Shown: positions 7,174 through 15,584, counted from the first letter of the stretch. The stretch: 28,833 bases of DNA from an uncultured Christensenella sp. (GCA_910584815.1 CAJUBT010000001.1:46281-75113); one strand, 5' to 3'. A program made the numbers and translations. The notes: generated by a model from the sequence alone, not told the origin.

Positions 7174-8637
7174 ATGCCGTTTTGCAAATATTCAAGTAGT
7201 TTAATTAACGCAGGAACAATTAACATAGATGCAAAGTTTTTAAATGATTATGTTCCCATTGCTCCAGAAAATTGTTTAAGAGTTTATCTATTTGGGTTAT
7301 TAAAATGTCAGAATAGTGCAGGGTACGACAATACTATTGAAAATTTTGAAAATGTGTTAGGGCTAAAAAAGGAAGAAATTATAAAAGCCTTCCTTTATTG
7401 GCAAGACCAAAATCTTGTGCAGATTTTGGAAACAGAACCCCTTGAAATTAGGTACCTTCCTCAGAAAGATAATTTAAGAAATTTAAAGAAATTAGATTCC
7501 AAAAAATACGCAAGTTTTATAACAGAAGTGCAAGAAATTATTTCTGGCAGACAAATTAACCCTAATGAGTATTATAAGTATATAGATTTTATAGAAACCT
7601 ATAACATTCAACCTTGTGACCTTAATATGATTGTTAAATATTGTGTTGATAAAAAAGGTAATAATATAAATTGTAACTATATTTTAACGGTTGCTAAGGT
7701 ATGGGCTGATGAGGGAATTAGAACGGCAGAAAAGATAGAAGAAAAAATTGAAAGTTTAACATTATTAACTAGCGATATAAGCGTTGTTGCTAAAGCTCTT
7801 AAGTTTAAGGGGAATTTATCTATAGAACATCAGCAAATGTATGAAAAGTGGGTTAAAGCCTATGGCTTTACTTTAAACAACATTGTTTCCCTTGCAAAAA
7901 AAGTTTCAGCTAAAACAAAAAACTATAGTTTTGAGTTTTTAGACAAAGCTTTAACAAAATATTATGAGTTAAAGTTATTTAGTTTTGCTGAAATGGAAGA
8001 ATATGAGGCTAATAAAAGTGACCTTATTGCTTTGGCAAAAGATATTAATAGAGCACTTGGCATTTATTATGAATCGGTAGAAAACGAAGTTGAAACTTAT
8101 ATAATACCTTGGTTAAATAAAGGGTTTAATGCAAAAACATTATTATTAATTGCAAACTCTTGTTTTAAAACTAATATTCGCACTTTAGATGGAATGGAAC
8201 AATCTGTGCAGAAGTTTTATAAAAAAGGTTTATTAACAGAATCTAGCATAGATAGCCATTTAAGTGAAATTATGGCAATTGACAATAGAATTAAAAATAT
8301 ATTGCAAAATCTTAATATAGATAGGCGAGTTAATAGTTTTGATAGGTCGTTTTATCGCACCTGGACATATTCATATAAATATACTGATGAGATTATAGAT
8401 TACGCAGTTAGTTTATCTAATGGCAAATTAAATGCTATGCAATATGCAAATGCTTTGCTAACAAATTGGTTCGATTTAGGTTTAAAAAACTTAGAAGAAA
8501 TTAAGAAGCAAAATAATTTAACAAATCAACCTAAAAAGCAAACTGCAAATTTTGAAAGAAAATCTTTTTCTTCAAGAAGTTATAGTGAAGAAGAACTTAA
8601 TGCTTTGTTTGACAATTTAGATGAAATAAATTTGTAA
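7174..8637 (+). CDS. DnaD/DnaB-type replication initiation protein
   Basis: A 487-residue protein of the low-GC Gram-positive primosome, which helps load the replicative helicase at the origin or during restart. Seen: an N-terminal winged-helix-like part (1-100), then DnaB_2/DnaD-type helical repeats. One is at about 115-195 (DFIETYNIQPCDLNMIVKYC ... ILTVAKVWADEGIRTAE) and a last one lies near the C-terminus, with the signature MQYANALLTNWFDLGLKN. The middle holds a further diverged helical repeat. An upstream in-frame TTG at 7126 would lengthen it by 16 residues, but AAGGAGGGGG at 7159-7168 is placed for the ATG at 7174. It is followed 19 bases later by the DnaI-like loader, the order expected for dnaB-dnaI of Bacillus. 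Confidence 0.85.
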   Translation: MPFCKYSSSLINAGTINIDAKFLNDYVPIAPENCLRVYLFGLLKCQNSAGYDNTIENFENVLGLKKEEIIKAFLYWQDQNLVQILETEPLEIRYLPQKDNLRNLKKLDSKKYASFITEVQEIISGRQINPNEYYKYIDFIETYNIQPCDLNMIVKYCVDKKGNNINCNYILTVAKVWADEGIRTAEKIEEKIESLTLLTSDISVVAKALKFKGNLSIEHQQMYEKWVKAYGFTLNNIVSLAKKVSAKTKNYSFEFLDKALTKYYELKLFSFAEMEEYEANKSDLIALAKDINRALGIYYESVENEVETYIIPWLNKGFNAKTLLLIANSCFKTNIRTLDGMEQSVQKFYKKGLLTESSIDSHLSEIMAIDNRIKNILQNLNIDRRVNSFDRSFYRTWTYSYKYTDEIIDYAVSLSNGKLNAMQYANALLTNWFDLGLKNLEEIKKQNNLTNQPKKQTANFERKSFSSRSYSEEELNALFDNLDEINL

Positions 8638-8656
8638 ATTTTTTTAAGGATAAAAA

Positions 8657-9586
8657 ATGAGGAATAATGAATTAAAAAATAAAGTTTTTTTACAAATAAA
8701 GCAAAGCAAATTAATTGCAGAAGCAGAAGCAGATAAAAACTTAGAACTTGCTTTTAAAAATGAAAACTTTAAAACAACCTATACCCAAATTAAAAGTTTA
8801 AATTTTGATATTGCAAAAAAGGAATTTTTAAATAAGGGAACTAGTGAAGATAAAAAACTGCTTAAAGTTTTAACAGAAAACTTAAAAAAACAAGCGAAAG
8901 ACTTGGGTTTTAACTTAACCGATTTTAAACCCAACTACGATTGTAAAGTTTGTGGCGATACTGGGCTTATAGGCAGCGAATATTGTGGTTGCTTTTATAA
9001 AAAATTAAATAAAGAAATTATCAACAATTTGGGAATTAATGTGGATAACTCTCACACCTTTGCCAATTCAAATTTCAATTTGTTTCTTGAACCAGATAAA
9101 ATTAAAACATTATATTCTAAAATAGAAAACTGGTGTAACTGTTTGCCAGACACTCAATATAAAACTGTGTTAGTAAGTGGAGAAACAGGGGTTGGAAAAA
9201 CTTATTTAATAGATTGTGTTTGCAATAATTTAATTCAAAAAAATGTTGTTGTTAATTATTACACTGCCTTTGCTCTTAGTGATTTGTTTTTAAAGTATAG
9301 AACTTCTTTCACTCAAAATAATTCAGGGCTATTAGATGGAGTGTTGAATTGTGATGTTTTGATTGTTGATGATTTGGGTAGTGAGCCAAATTTAAAAAAT
9401 AATGAAGAATATTTTTATCTTTTGTTTAATGAAAGGTTAGTAAAAAATAAATTTACAATAATAACAACAAATTTGTTGCCTTCTCAACTTATGGATAGAT
9501 ATGGAGAAAGAACTTTTAGCAGGCTTAGGGACAAGCGTTCTTCTACTTTTATTAAAATAGAAAACCCAGATTTAAGGCGTAAGTAA
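8657..9586 (+). CDS. dnaI: DnaI/DnaC-type helicase loader ATPase
   Basis: A 309-residue AAA+ ATPase that loads the replicative DNA helicase. Seen: a helical N-terminal region (1-90), a zinc-binding cluster Cys96-x-x-Cys99 and Cys110-x-Cys112 (CKVCGDTG, YCGC), then the ATPase with Walker A GETGVGKT (175-182), Walker B VLIVDDLG (234-241), sensor-1 ITTN (269-272) and the arginine-finger region YGERTFSRLRD. The N-terminal zinc site is known for DnaI of Bacillus and contacts the helicase. AAGGAT precedes the ATG. It forms an operon with the DnaD/DnaB-like gene just upstream. The symbol is given by family and context; the E. coli name would be dnaC. Confidence 0.9.
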   Translation: MRNNELKNKVFLQIKQSKLIAEAEADKNLELAFKNENFKTTYTQIKSLNFDIAKKEFLNKGTSEDKKLLKVLTENLKKQAKDLGFNLTDFKPNYDCKVCGDTGLIGSEYCGCFYKKLNKEIINNLGINVDNSHTFANSNFNLFLEPDKIKTLYSKIENWCNCLPDTQYKTVLVSGETGVGKTYLIDCVCNNLIQKNVVVNYYTAFALSDLFLKYRTSFTQNNSGLLDGVLNCDVLIVDDLGSEPNLKNNEEYFYLLFNERLVKNKFTIITTNLLPSQLMDRYGERTFSRLRDKRSSTFIKIENPDLRRK

Positions 9587-9593
9587 AAATTAT

Positions 9594-9627
9594 AAAAAAC
9601 TACCTAAACATAGATAGTTATTTTTTG
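9594..9627 (+). terminator. Weak hairpin after dnaI
   Basis: AACTACCT (9599-9606) pairs with AGATAGTT (9612-9619) with one mismatch, between an A run and ATTTTTTG. It also lies over the end of the convergent small gene, so it may act in both directions. Confidence 0.45.
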
Positions 9628-9809
9628 TTATATTCAAAATCTTTTTCTGTTAGTATTTCATATGATATATTTTTTCTTGGGTTATATATAAAAATATAAT
9701 TACATATCAAATTTAATTTATCATCTATATTTTTTAATAATTCAATTATTTCTAACTGATTACTATTGCTATGTAATAATTTTTCATTATCTTTAAAAGT
9801 TTTATTCAT
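9618..9809 (-). CDS. Small protein of unknown function (63 residues)
   Basis: Starting at the ATG at 9809, which follows AAAGGGG by six bases on the minus strand, the protein has 63 residues: MNKTFKDNEKLLHSN, then an amphipathic stretch QLEIIELLKNIDDKLNLICNY, then a basic/acidic tail. A longer in-frame start at 9878 (beginning MMMHH) would run through the promoter and palindrome region and is rejected. No domain is recognised. It is divergent from the XRE regulator at 9912, with a shared regulatory region, so its expression is probably controlled by that protein. The middle could form a short coiled coil. A small toxin or antitoxin role is possible but unsupported. Confidence 0.6.
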   Translation of the reverse strand: MNKTFKDNEKLLHSNSNQLEIIELLKNIDDKLNLICNYIFIYNPRKNISYEILTEKDFEYNKK

Positions 9810-9825
9810 AAATAACCCCTTTATT

Positions 9826-9854
9826 ATAGTACCTTTTTTATGATGATGTGTCAA
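9826..9854 (-). promoter_or_regulatory. Promoter of the 63-residue gene
   Basis: On the minus strand TTGACA (9854-9849) is followed by 17 bases and TACTAT (9831-9826), which overlaps a TATAAT shifted by three. The start codon at 9809 lies 16 bases beyond the -10. Confidence 0.6.
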
Positions 9855-9880
9855 CATATTGGTATGATGCATCATCACAT
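9840..9880. promoter_or_regulatory. ATGATG/CATCAT operator-like repeats
   Basis: ATGATGCATCAT at 9864-9875 is a perfect 12-bp palindrome. ATGATGATGTG (9840-9850), together with the reverse-complementary half CATCATCACAT (9870-9880), gives further half-sites over the -35 and spacer of the leftward promoter. It lies between the 63-residue gene and the XRE gene, so it is a likely operator for the latter. Confidence 0.55.
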
Positions 9881-9911
9881 ATTTTGTATAAATTTTAAGT
9901 AAACTATTTAT

Positions 9912-10154
9912 ATGAAAACTTTAAATGATGAAATTGTAGATAGATTATTAAAGTATATGGGAGAGAAAAATATTTCTCAATATAAATTGGCAAAACTTAG
10001 TTGTATTCCTTTTCCAACAATAAGGTCTATAATTCAAAGAAAAACTAAAGATATCCATTTAAGAACAATAATAATGTTAGTTAATGGTTTAGGCGTGCCA
10101 TTAAACGAGTTTTTAGATGAAAAAATTTTTAATGTTGACAATTTAGATATGTAA
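9912..10154 (+). CDS. XRE-family helix-turn-helix regulator
   Basis: An 80-residue Cro/CI-type DNA-binding protein. Seen: IVDRLLKYMGEKNISQYKLAKLSCIPFPTIRSIIQRKTKD, in which SQYKLAKLSCIP is the first helix and turn and PTIRSIIQRK the recognition helix. The remainder, LRTIIMLVNGLGVPLNEFLDE, is the usual closing helices. No effector domain. It is divergent from a small gene of unknown function and shares with it a control region with ATGATG/CATCAT repeats, so autorepression is likely. No clear Shine-Dalgarno is seen before the ATG. It ends at a strong bidirectional hairpin. Confidence 0.88.
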   Translation: MKTLNDEIVDRLLKYMGEKNISQYKLAKLSCIPFPTIRSIIQRKTKDIHLRTIIMLVNGLGVPLNEFLDEKIFNVDNLDM

Positions 10155-10159
10155 AATAA

Positions 10160-10190
10160 AAAAACTACTAAGTTTTAGTAGTTTTTATTT
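10160..10190. terminator. Bidirectional terminator
   Basis: AAAACTACTAA (10161-10171) pairs with TTAGTAGTTTT (10175-10185) without mismatch around a tight loop. There is an A run before and a T run after, so it can terminate the XRE gene rightwards and the 106-residue gene leftwards. Confidence 0.8.
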
Positions 10191-10253
10191 TTTAATTTGT
10201 TCTATTTACTTTTTAGTAAAGCAATAAGTTTTACTAGTTTATTATACCTTAAT

Positions 10254-10280
10254 AAAAATTATAATTTAATTATAATTTTT
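10254..10280. repeat. Perfect 12-bp A/T palindrome
   Basis: AAAAATTATAAT (10254-10265) and ATTATAATTTTT (10269-10280) are exact inverted copies around TTA. It is made only of A and T, so stem strength is low. It lies 52 bases after the stop of the leftward 106-residue gene and could be its terminator. Confidence 0.45.
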
Positions 10281-10331
10281 AATTATATTATTTTTTAAAT
10301 TTTTTGTTTGAGACTAAGGTAAATATTAGAA

Positions 10332-10652
10332 TTAAATTGTTGTGTATAATTCAACTTTAGATTTTCCTATAAACCCTAACCTTGAATTTAAACCAACAGT
10401 TGTGTTTTGTTCATCGCAAACTCTGGTGCAATCTTCTAAAATAGGGGTGTGTAAAACTTGTGTCCAGTTACTGCAATTAATTGCATTTAGCACACCTTTT
10501 TTATAATTTTCCATATCTGCATTTTTCATAATGCTTGATATGAATTTACCTTCCTCTCCATTTTTGTCGAAGTAATTTATTGTCATAACTTGTGAGTTTA
10601 GGCGTTTAGTTTCATCTATTGTAACACGAGAAATAAATACATTTGAATCCAT
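10332..10652 (-). CDS. Hypothetical protein (106 residues)
   Basis: The frame is supported by an ATG with AGAGG upstream on the minus strand and by well-mixed, non-repetitive amino-acid use. The protein starts MDSNVFISRVTIDETKR, has a strand-like VMTINYFDKNGEEGKFISS, a helix around NADMENYKKGVLNAINC, and a C-terminal part with Cys-rich EDCTRVCDE. No signal peptide, transmembrane segment or recognised domain. Alone on the minus strand between two rightward genes. I do not recognise the family; the alternating strands suggest a small alpha-beta fold. Confidence 0.6.
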   Translation of the reverse strand: MDSNVFISRVTIDETKRLNSQVMTINYFDKNGEEGKFISSIMKNADMENYKKGVLNAINCSNWTQVLHTPILEDCTRVCDEQNTTVGLNSRLGFIGKSKVELYTTI

Positions 10653-10804
10653 AAGTTAAAACCTCTAATATTTTTAAATAAATTTTAGCATAAAAAAAAC
10701 ATTTTAAAAAGCAAAATTATTTTATTTTTAGTTTTTTAATTAAAAAAGTAGAAATAGAGATTAATATTATGTTAAAATTTATTATTAAAGACAGGAGAAA
10801 AAAT

Positions 10805-11518
10805 ATGAATTTAGTAAAAGAACATTGGACTGAAAAAGATGGCGAGCTGTTTGAAAGTTATTTGCTTTCATTTAGTAAAGGCGAAAAAAGTGCTGAATTT
10901 GAAAAGAGGATTGTTAACACCAATTTGGAATGTATTGCAGTGCCAAGTGCCATTGTTGATAAAATAATTAAAGAAATTTATAAAGGAAATTTTGAAGAAT
11001 TTATTAACTTATGGTTGTGGAATAATTATACTGAAACTTCTATAATAGGCAAACTTATAAGCAAAATTAAAAACTTTGACACATTAAAAAAATATTTAAC
11101 TATATATGCTAACAAAGCGGATAACTGGGCAACTTGTGATTGTTTAAAGTTAAAAGTGCAAGATAAAAATAAAGAAGAATTTTATAACTATTCTTTAGAG
11201 TTACTCAAAAGTAAAAAGCCTTTTGTTAAAAGAGTAGGCCTTAACATTATTATGAAGTTGGTTAATTTCAAGGAATTTTTACCAAGAATTTTTAATATTT
11301 TAAATAGTTATAAAATGGAAGAAGAATATTATGTTAATATGATGGTTGCTTGGATTGTTTGTGAATGTTTTGCTAAACATAGAAATGAAACTTTAGAGTT
11401 CTTAAAACAACATAATTTAAATAAGTTTACCATTAATAAAGCAATAAGTAAGTGTCACGACAGTTTTAGAGTTAGTAAAGAAGATAAAGAAATGTTAAAA
11501 AGTTTCAGACAAAACTAA
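10805..11518 (+). CDS. AlkD-like DNA alkylation repair protein
   Basis: A 237-residue all-helical HEAT-like-repeat protein of the AlkC/AlkD DNA glycosylase family, which removes alkylated purines such as N3-methyladenine or N7-methylguanine. Seen: the NWATCD segment with Trp108 and Asp112, and FVKRVGLNIIM with Arg143. These correspond to the Trp-Asp-Arg trio of Bacillus cereus AlkD (109, 113 and 148). The YYVNMMVAWIVCECFAKH and KAISKCHDSFRVSKEDKE motifs are typical of the family. An in-frame ATG at 10769 would add 12 residues, but AGGAG at 10793-10797, seven bases before 10805, selects the later start. It is a single-gene unit. Substrate range cannot be stated. Confidence 0.87.
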   Translation: MNLVKEHWTEKDGELFESYLLSFSKGEKSAEFEKRIVNTNLECIAVPSAIVDKIIKEIYKGNFEEFINLWLWNNYTETSIIGKLISKIKNFDTLKKYLTIYANKADNWATCDCLKLKVQDKNKEEFYNYSLELLKSKKPFVKRVGLNIIMKLVNFKEFLPRIFNILNSYKMEEEYYVNMMVAWIVCECFAKHRNETLEFLKQHNLNKFTINKAISKCHDSFRVSKEDKEMLKSFRQN

Positions 11519-11914
11519 TAAACTAAAGTAAGCAGAAAAATTAACTTGATGTTTTTATTATATTTAAATTTAATATAACCTTATTTTTTAATGTTAAAAA
11601 TTAATAATTGTTTTTTTATAATTTTTAAAAATAATTAAATAGTTTTTTTAATGAAATGTATTTATAAGTTTATAATAATTAAGGTTAACAATAAAATTTT
11701 TTTAAAAGGCAATTTATTTTTGCATCTTTTTTATTAGTTATTAACATACTTTTTAATTTAAAAATTTTATTATATATTTTTAAAATTATATCACCTTATT
11801 ATAGTTTATTGCGTAATATGATATAGCAGAAAATTGTTTAACTAATTTTGGCTTTTTATGTTTTAGATTATCTTAAACATTTTTTTGCTAAGTAAAGAAT
11901 GATAAGGAGATTAT
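11519..11914. other. Long AT-rich leader before the collagen-like gene
   Basis: A gap of 396 bases with no reading frame that has a ribosome binding site. AAGGAG occurs 7 bases before the collagen-like ATG. TGCATCTT (11721) and CATACTTT (11745) vaguely resemble a sporulation SigE promoter, but the spacing is 16 bases, so it is not claimed. Confidence 0.4.
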
Positions 11915-12832
11915 ATGAATTGTTGTAATTGTATTTGCCCAAGGCCACACAACTTTTTTGGCCCAACAGGTCCAACAGGTCCAACAGGCCCTGCAGGTGG
12001 TCCAACAGGCCCAACAGGTCCTACGGGTCCAACAGGATTAACGGGCCCAATGGGTCCAACAGGCCCTACGGGCGCAACTGGTGCCACAGGAGCAATGGGT
12101 GTTACAGGTCCTACAGGGCCAACAGGAGCAATGGGGCTAACAGGTTTAACAGGTGCCACTGGCCCAACTGGAGCTACTGGAGCAACAGGCGCCACTGGTG
12201 CAACGGGTGCAATGGGCCCAACAGGTCCAACGGGCGCCACTGGTGCTACGGGTGCCACAGGAGCTACGGGCGCAACGGGAGCAACTGGCCCTGCTGGTTT
12301 AACAGGTGCTACGGGCGCAACAGGCGCAACTGGTCCTACTGGTCCAACTGGTCCTGCTGGTCCAACTGGTCCTGCTGGAGCAGCGGGTGTGGCAGGTCCA
12401 ATAGGTCCAACTGGTCCAACAGGTAGTGTAGGTCCAACTGGTCCGACAGGGGCAACTGGTTTAACAGGTGCTACAGGTGCTACTGGAGCAACAGGTCCCA
12501 CTGGCCCAACTGGTCCAGCTGGAGCAACAGGCGCAACTGGTGCCGCAGGTGTATTAGGTCCAACAGGTCCTACAGGACCAACAGGTGCAACTGGAGCCAC
12601 TGGAGCAACAGGCGCTGCTGGCGCTACGGGAGCAACGGGACCAACAGGCCCAACTGGAGCCACAGGTGCTGCGGGTGCGGTAGGTCCTACAGGTCCAACG
12701 GGGCCAGCAGGAACAATAACCCCTGCCGCTGCAGTTCCAGATGTTGAAGACACTCCTACCCCAGATGAAGTAGGGGCAACGCTCAATCAGTTATTGGCTT
12801 CACTTCGTGCCGCAGGATTTTTAGCAACCTAA
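11915..12832 (+). CDS. Collagen-like Gly-X-Thr repeat protein
   Basis: A 305-residue protein in three parts. Residues 1-15 form a short Cys-rich head (MNCCNCICPRPHNFF). Residues 16-266 are about 83 Gly-X-Y triplets, mostly GPT and GAT, with one register break (an extra Gly after the fourth triplet). Residues 267-305 form a globular tail ending in EVGATLNQLLASLRAAGFLAT. Such proteins form triple helices. In spore formers the BclA-type members coat the exosporium, and Thr in position Y is a known glycosylation site. There is no signal peptide, which fits a spore-surface or mother-cell protein better than a secreted one. The gene is far richer in G and C than its surroundings, mainly because Gly, Pro, Ala and Thr codons demand it. 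AAGGAG precedes the ATG; a perfect terminator follows. Confidence 0.9.
   Translation: MNCCNCICPRPHNFFGPTGPTGPTGPAGGPTGPTGPTGPTGLTGPMGPTGPTGATGATGAMGVTGPTGPTGAMGLTGLTGATGPTGATGATGATGATGAMGPTGPTGATGATGATGATGATGATGPAGLTGATGATGATGPTGPTGPAGPTGPAGAAGVAGPIGPTGPTGSVGPTGPTGATGLTGATGATGATGPTGPTGPAGATGATGAAGVLGPTGPTGPTGATGATGATGAAGATGATGPTGPTGATGAAGAVGPTGPTGPAGTITPAAAVPDVEDTPTPDEVGATLNQLLASLRAAGFLAT
11960..12714 (+). repeat. Tandem 9-bp Gly-X-Y coding repeats
   Basis: A run of 9-base units of the type GGTCCAACA, GGCGCAACT and GGAGCAACA, coding GPT or GAT. Synonymous codons vary freely between units, so the DNA repeat is degenerate while the peptide repeat is strict. It can expand or contract by slippage in steps of 9 bases. 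Confidence 0.85.
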
Positions 12833-12899
12833 AAAAAATACAACAGATAACAAGTTAATAAAATAAAAAAATTTAAATTAATTAATTTAAAAATAAAAA

Positions 12900-12938
12900 G
12901 AGATTGTAAATTATAATATATTTACAATCTTTTTTTTG
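12900..12938 (+). terminator. Terminator after the collagen-like gene
   Basis: AGATTGTAAA (12901-12910) and TTTACAATCT (12921-12930) pair perfectly over 10 bases with a 10-base loop, followed by eight T residues. Confidence 0.85.
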
Positions 12939-13181
12939 TTTTAACAAATTTGTTAAATATGCTATAATTATTTCAATAATAAACTGACTGATAGTTTTAA
13001 AATTATTGTTTATTTCTTTCTATTTCTTAATTATATACATTAAATTAGGTTTGTTTTTGTTATAGTATGTTAACTTATATGTTTTACTATAAAAATTAAT
13101 TTAGTTTGCTAAATTTTTAAGTTGTATTAATTGGAATATATTTTTTAAAGTTAAAAAGTTTAATTAAAAGGAATTGTTTGA
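12939..13181. other. AT-rich intergenic stretch before the U32 gene
   Basis: No gene, RNA fold or convincing promoter is seen here. Near its end AAAAGGA (13166-13172) is the ribosome binding site of the next gene. Confidence 0.4.
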
Positions 13182-15584
13182 TTGACTGATATAGAAATAT
13201 TATCTCCAGCGGGAGATGAAAAAAGTTTTTATGCTGCTATTAATAACGGAGCAAACGCAATATACTTAGGTTTGCAAAACTTTAATGCACGCAATAAAGC
13301 ACAAAATTTTAGTTTAGAAAATTTAAGTTGTTATGTAAATATTGCTCATTTATTTAATGTTAAAATTTATGTTGTTGTGAACACTCTTATAACTAACGAA
13401 GAAACTTTTGAATTGTTAAAATTGGTGGAGGGGGCAATACATAGTAAAGTAGATGCTTTTATTGTTCAAGATATTGGAGTTGCCACCCTTTTAAAATGTA
13501 CTTTTAAAGGCATAAATTTGCACGCTAGTACTCAAATGGGTATTCATTCTTTGAATGGTGCAAAAGTTGCAGAAAGTTTAGGTTTTACAAGAATTGTGTT
13601 AAGTAGAGAAGTAACAAAACAAGACATAATTGAAATTAAAAACAACACAAATTTGGAACTTGAATTTTTTGTGCACGGAGCATTATGTGTTAGTTTTTCG
13701 GGCAATTGTTATTTAAGTAGTTTATGCTCAAACGAAAGCGGAAATAGAGGGAGATGTTTGCAGCCTTGCAGGTTAAAATATCTATCTAATTTTAATGGAA
13801 AACAATTAAAAAATGGTTATCTATTTTCGGCAAACGATTTGTGTTTAATAGATAAAGTTAAAGAGTTAAAAGAGTGCGGAATAACATCTTTTAAAATTGA
13901 GGGGCGTTTAAGAAGGCCTAGTTATGTAGCATATGTTACAAGAATGTATTCTTCGGCTTGTAACTTAAGTTATAAAGAAAACGCTGTGCAAAGCAAATTA
14001 AGGCTTGAAAATTTTAAAAAATTGTTTAACAGGGGTGAATATAATACAGGGTTTTATTTGACAGGGGAACCCAACAAAAAGGTGATAAATTCTAGTTATC
14101 AAAACCATAGAGGAATTGAAATTGGATACGTTAAAAATGTTAAACCTTTCAAAGATATTTATGAAATAATGGTTATTTCAAATGGTTATGAAATTAAAAA
14201 AGGGGATGGTTTAAAATTTATTTTTGGTACCAATGAACAAAGTTTGGGGGTGGGTAGTGTAAAGAAAAATAACAACAAAAATGAATATGTTATTTATTCC
14301 AAAACTAACCCAAAAATTTCTAGCAAAGTTTATTTAACTGTTGATAATAATTGGGAAGAAAGTTTGTTAAAGGAAACTAAAAAAATTAAATTTGTTGCCC
14401 ACTTTTATGCAAAAGAAGATACTAATGCAAAACTTGTTTTAAGTGTTGGAAATATAAGTGTAGAAGCAATTTCAAAAGATAAATTAGAGCAAGCAAAAAA
14501 TTCTGCTTTATGCAAAGAAGATGTTTTGCTAAGTTTGCAAAAAACAAAAGATACTTTATTTGAACTTGAAAATTTATTTTGTGAACTTGGAAATGTTTTT
14601 ATGCCAAAATCGAATTTAAACGACTTAAGGCGTGATGCATTAAATAAGTTGCAAAAGGCATTGTTAGTTAATTACGAAAGTAATAATTTAAAGGCAATAG
14701 AAATAGATTATTCCTTTTTTTATAACTTATTTAGAGATGTAAAGAATACAGGTTTAAAAAACTATAATTTAGAAGATAAAAATATTTATGGTAAAACATT
14801 TTCAATTACAACTAAAGAGCAAGAAAAATTTAACTTTGTAGGAAAAGAAATAGAAAGTAAAAATTTTGATAATTTAAAGCTAGATGTTATAAAAAATAAC
14901 CTAACATCAAAGAGTTGCGAAAGCATAAATTGTGTATGTTTCAATGAATTTACAGAGGTAGAAGAAATTGCAAATATCAATAAGCCTAATTTAAAGTTTG
15001 TTTTTTCGCCTATTAATTGGAATGTAGAAAATGTTAAAAATACTTATAAAAAATTTAAAGAAAAATTCTTTATAAATAAACTATATTTAAATTTACCAAA
15101 AGTTTTAAGAAGTGATGACTATAAAGTTGTTGAAACTATAATTAAAACCTTTAATAAGCAGGAGATAGGAATAGTTGCAAATAATTTAAATGGTGTTTAT
15201 TTTGCAAGTGTTGGTTATGATGTTATTGGCGGAGTTTATTTAAACATAACAAATATAGCAAGCGTTTTGTGTTTAAATAGTTTAGGGGTAAAGCATTTTA
15301 CTAAAAGTTTTGAAAATTTTTCAACATTAGAAAAAGGCTTAACTTTTATAGGTGCCCCAGCGGCTATGACTTTTTGCCATTGTCCTTATAAAACTAATTT
15401 TGATAATGATGAATGCAAAAATTGCAAGTTTACAGATAGTTTAAAAATAAAAGCCGAGAATTGTAAAACATATAATTTAAGAAGAACAAAAATGAAAAAT
15501 TGTGTTTTTGAACTTGTTGATAATAATAAATTAAATTTAGATAAGTTAAAAGAGGTTAACACATTTATCGATTTAAGAACTTAA
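13182..15584 (+). CDS. U32 family peptidase / RlhA-like protein
   Basis: An 800-residue member of family U32. The N-terminal barrel-like domain begins IEILSPAGDEKSFYAAINNGANAIYLG, with LHASTQMGIHS and RIVLSREVT further on. The family signature runs about 163-196 (EFFVHGALCVSFSGNCYLSS, then CSNESGNRGRCLQPCR), with five conserved cysteines. A long second half corresponds to the DUF3656 region and a further C-terminal repeat, ending with a Cys cluster (CHCPYKTNFDNDECKNC). Long U32 proteins of this shape include E. coli RlhA, needed for hydroxylation of C2501 in 23S rRNA; others are annotated as collagenases. The rRNA role is more likely here, by inference. The start is TTG at 13182: an in-frame TGA lies immediately before it, and AAAGGA is nine bases upstream. 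Confidence 0.85.
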   Translation: MTDIEILSPAGDEKSFYAAINNGANAIYLGLQNFNARNKAQNFSLENLSCYVNIAHLFNVKIYVVVNTLITNEETFELLKLVEGAIHSKVDAFIVQDIGVATLLKCTFKGINLHASTQMGIHSLNGAKVAESLGFTRIVLSREVTKQDIIEIKNNTNLELEFFVHGALCVSFSGNCYLSSLCSNESGNRGRCLQPCRLKYLSNFNGKQLKNGYLFSANDLCLIDKVKELKECGITSFKIEGRLRRPSYVAYVTRMYSSACNLSYKENAVQSKLRLENFKKLFNRGEYNTGFYLTGEPNKKVINSSYQNHRGIEIGYVKNVKPFKDIYEIMVISNGYEIKKGDGLKFIFGTNEQSLGVGSVKKNNNKNEYVIYSKTNPKISSKVYLTVDNNWEESLLKETKKIKFVAHFYAKEDTNAKLVLSVGNISVEAISKDKLEQAKNSALCKEDVLLSLQKTKDTLFELENLFCELGNVFMPKSNLNDLRRDALNKLQKALLVNYESNNLKAIEIDYSFFYNLFRDVKNTGLKNYNLEDKNIYGKTFSITTKEQEKFNFVGKEIESKNFDNLKLDVIKNNLTSKSCESINCVCFNEFTEVEEIANINKPNLKFVFSPINWNVENVKNTYKKFKEKFFINKLYLNLPKVLRSDDYKVVETIIKTFNKQEIGIVANNLNGVYFASVGYDVIGGVYLNITNIASVLCLNSLGVKHFTKSFENFSTLEKGLTFIGAPAAMTFCHCPYKTNFDNDECKNCKFTDSLKIKAENCKTYNLRRTKMKNCVFELVDNNKLNLDKLKEVNTFIDLRT

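Noticed and set aside
9810..9878. Longer N-terminus of the 63-residue protein (His-rich, MMMHH)
   Set aside because: This part covers the promoter and the palindromic operator, and the internal ATG has a clear AAAGGGG.
11721..11752. SigE-like sporulation promoter before the collagen-like gene
   Set aside because: TGCATCTT and CATACTTT fit loosely, but the 16-base spacing is off and such A/T-rich matches are expected by chance.
11929..12426. Second plus-strand frame inside the collagen-like gene
   Set aside because: Same cause; it is an out-of-frame reading of the repeats and has no ribosome binding site of its own.
11960..12714. Repeat array considered as CRISPR or satellite
   Set aside because: Units are 9 bases with no unique spacers and are in frame with a protein of strict Gly-X-Y pattern.
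11911..12786. Long open frame on the minus strand with Gly-Pro-Val / Ala-Pro-Val repeats
   Set aside because: It is the mirror of the Gly-X-Thr repeats: the complement of a 9-base repeat without stop codons stays open. No start signal, and the plus-strand gene has a ribosome binding site and terminator.
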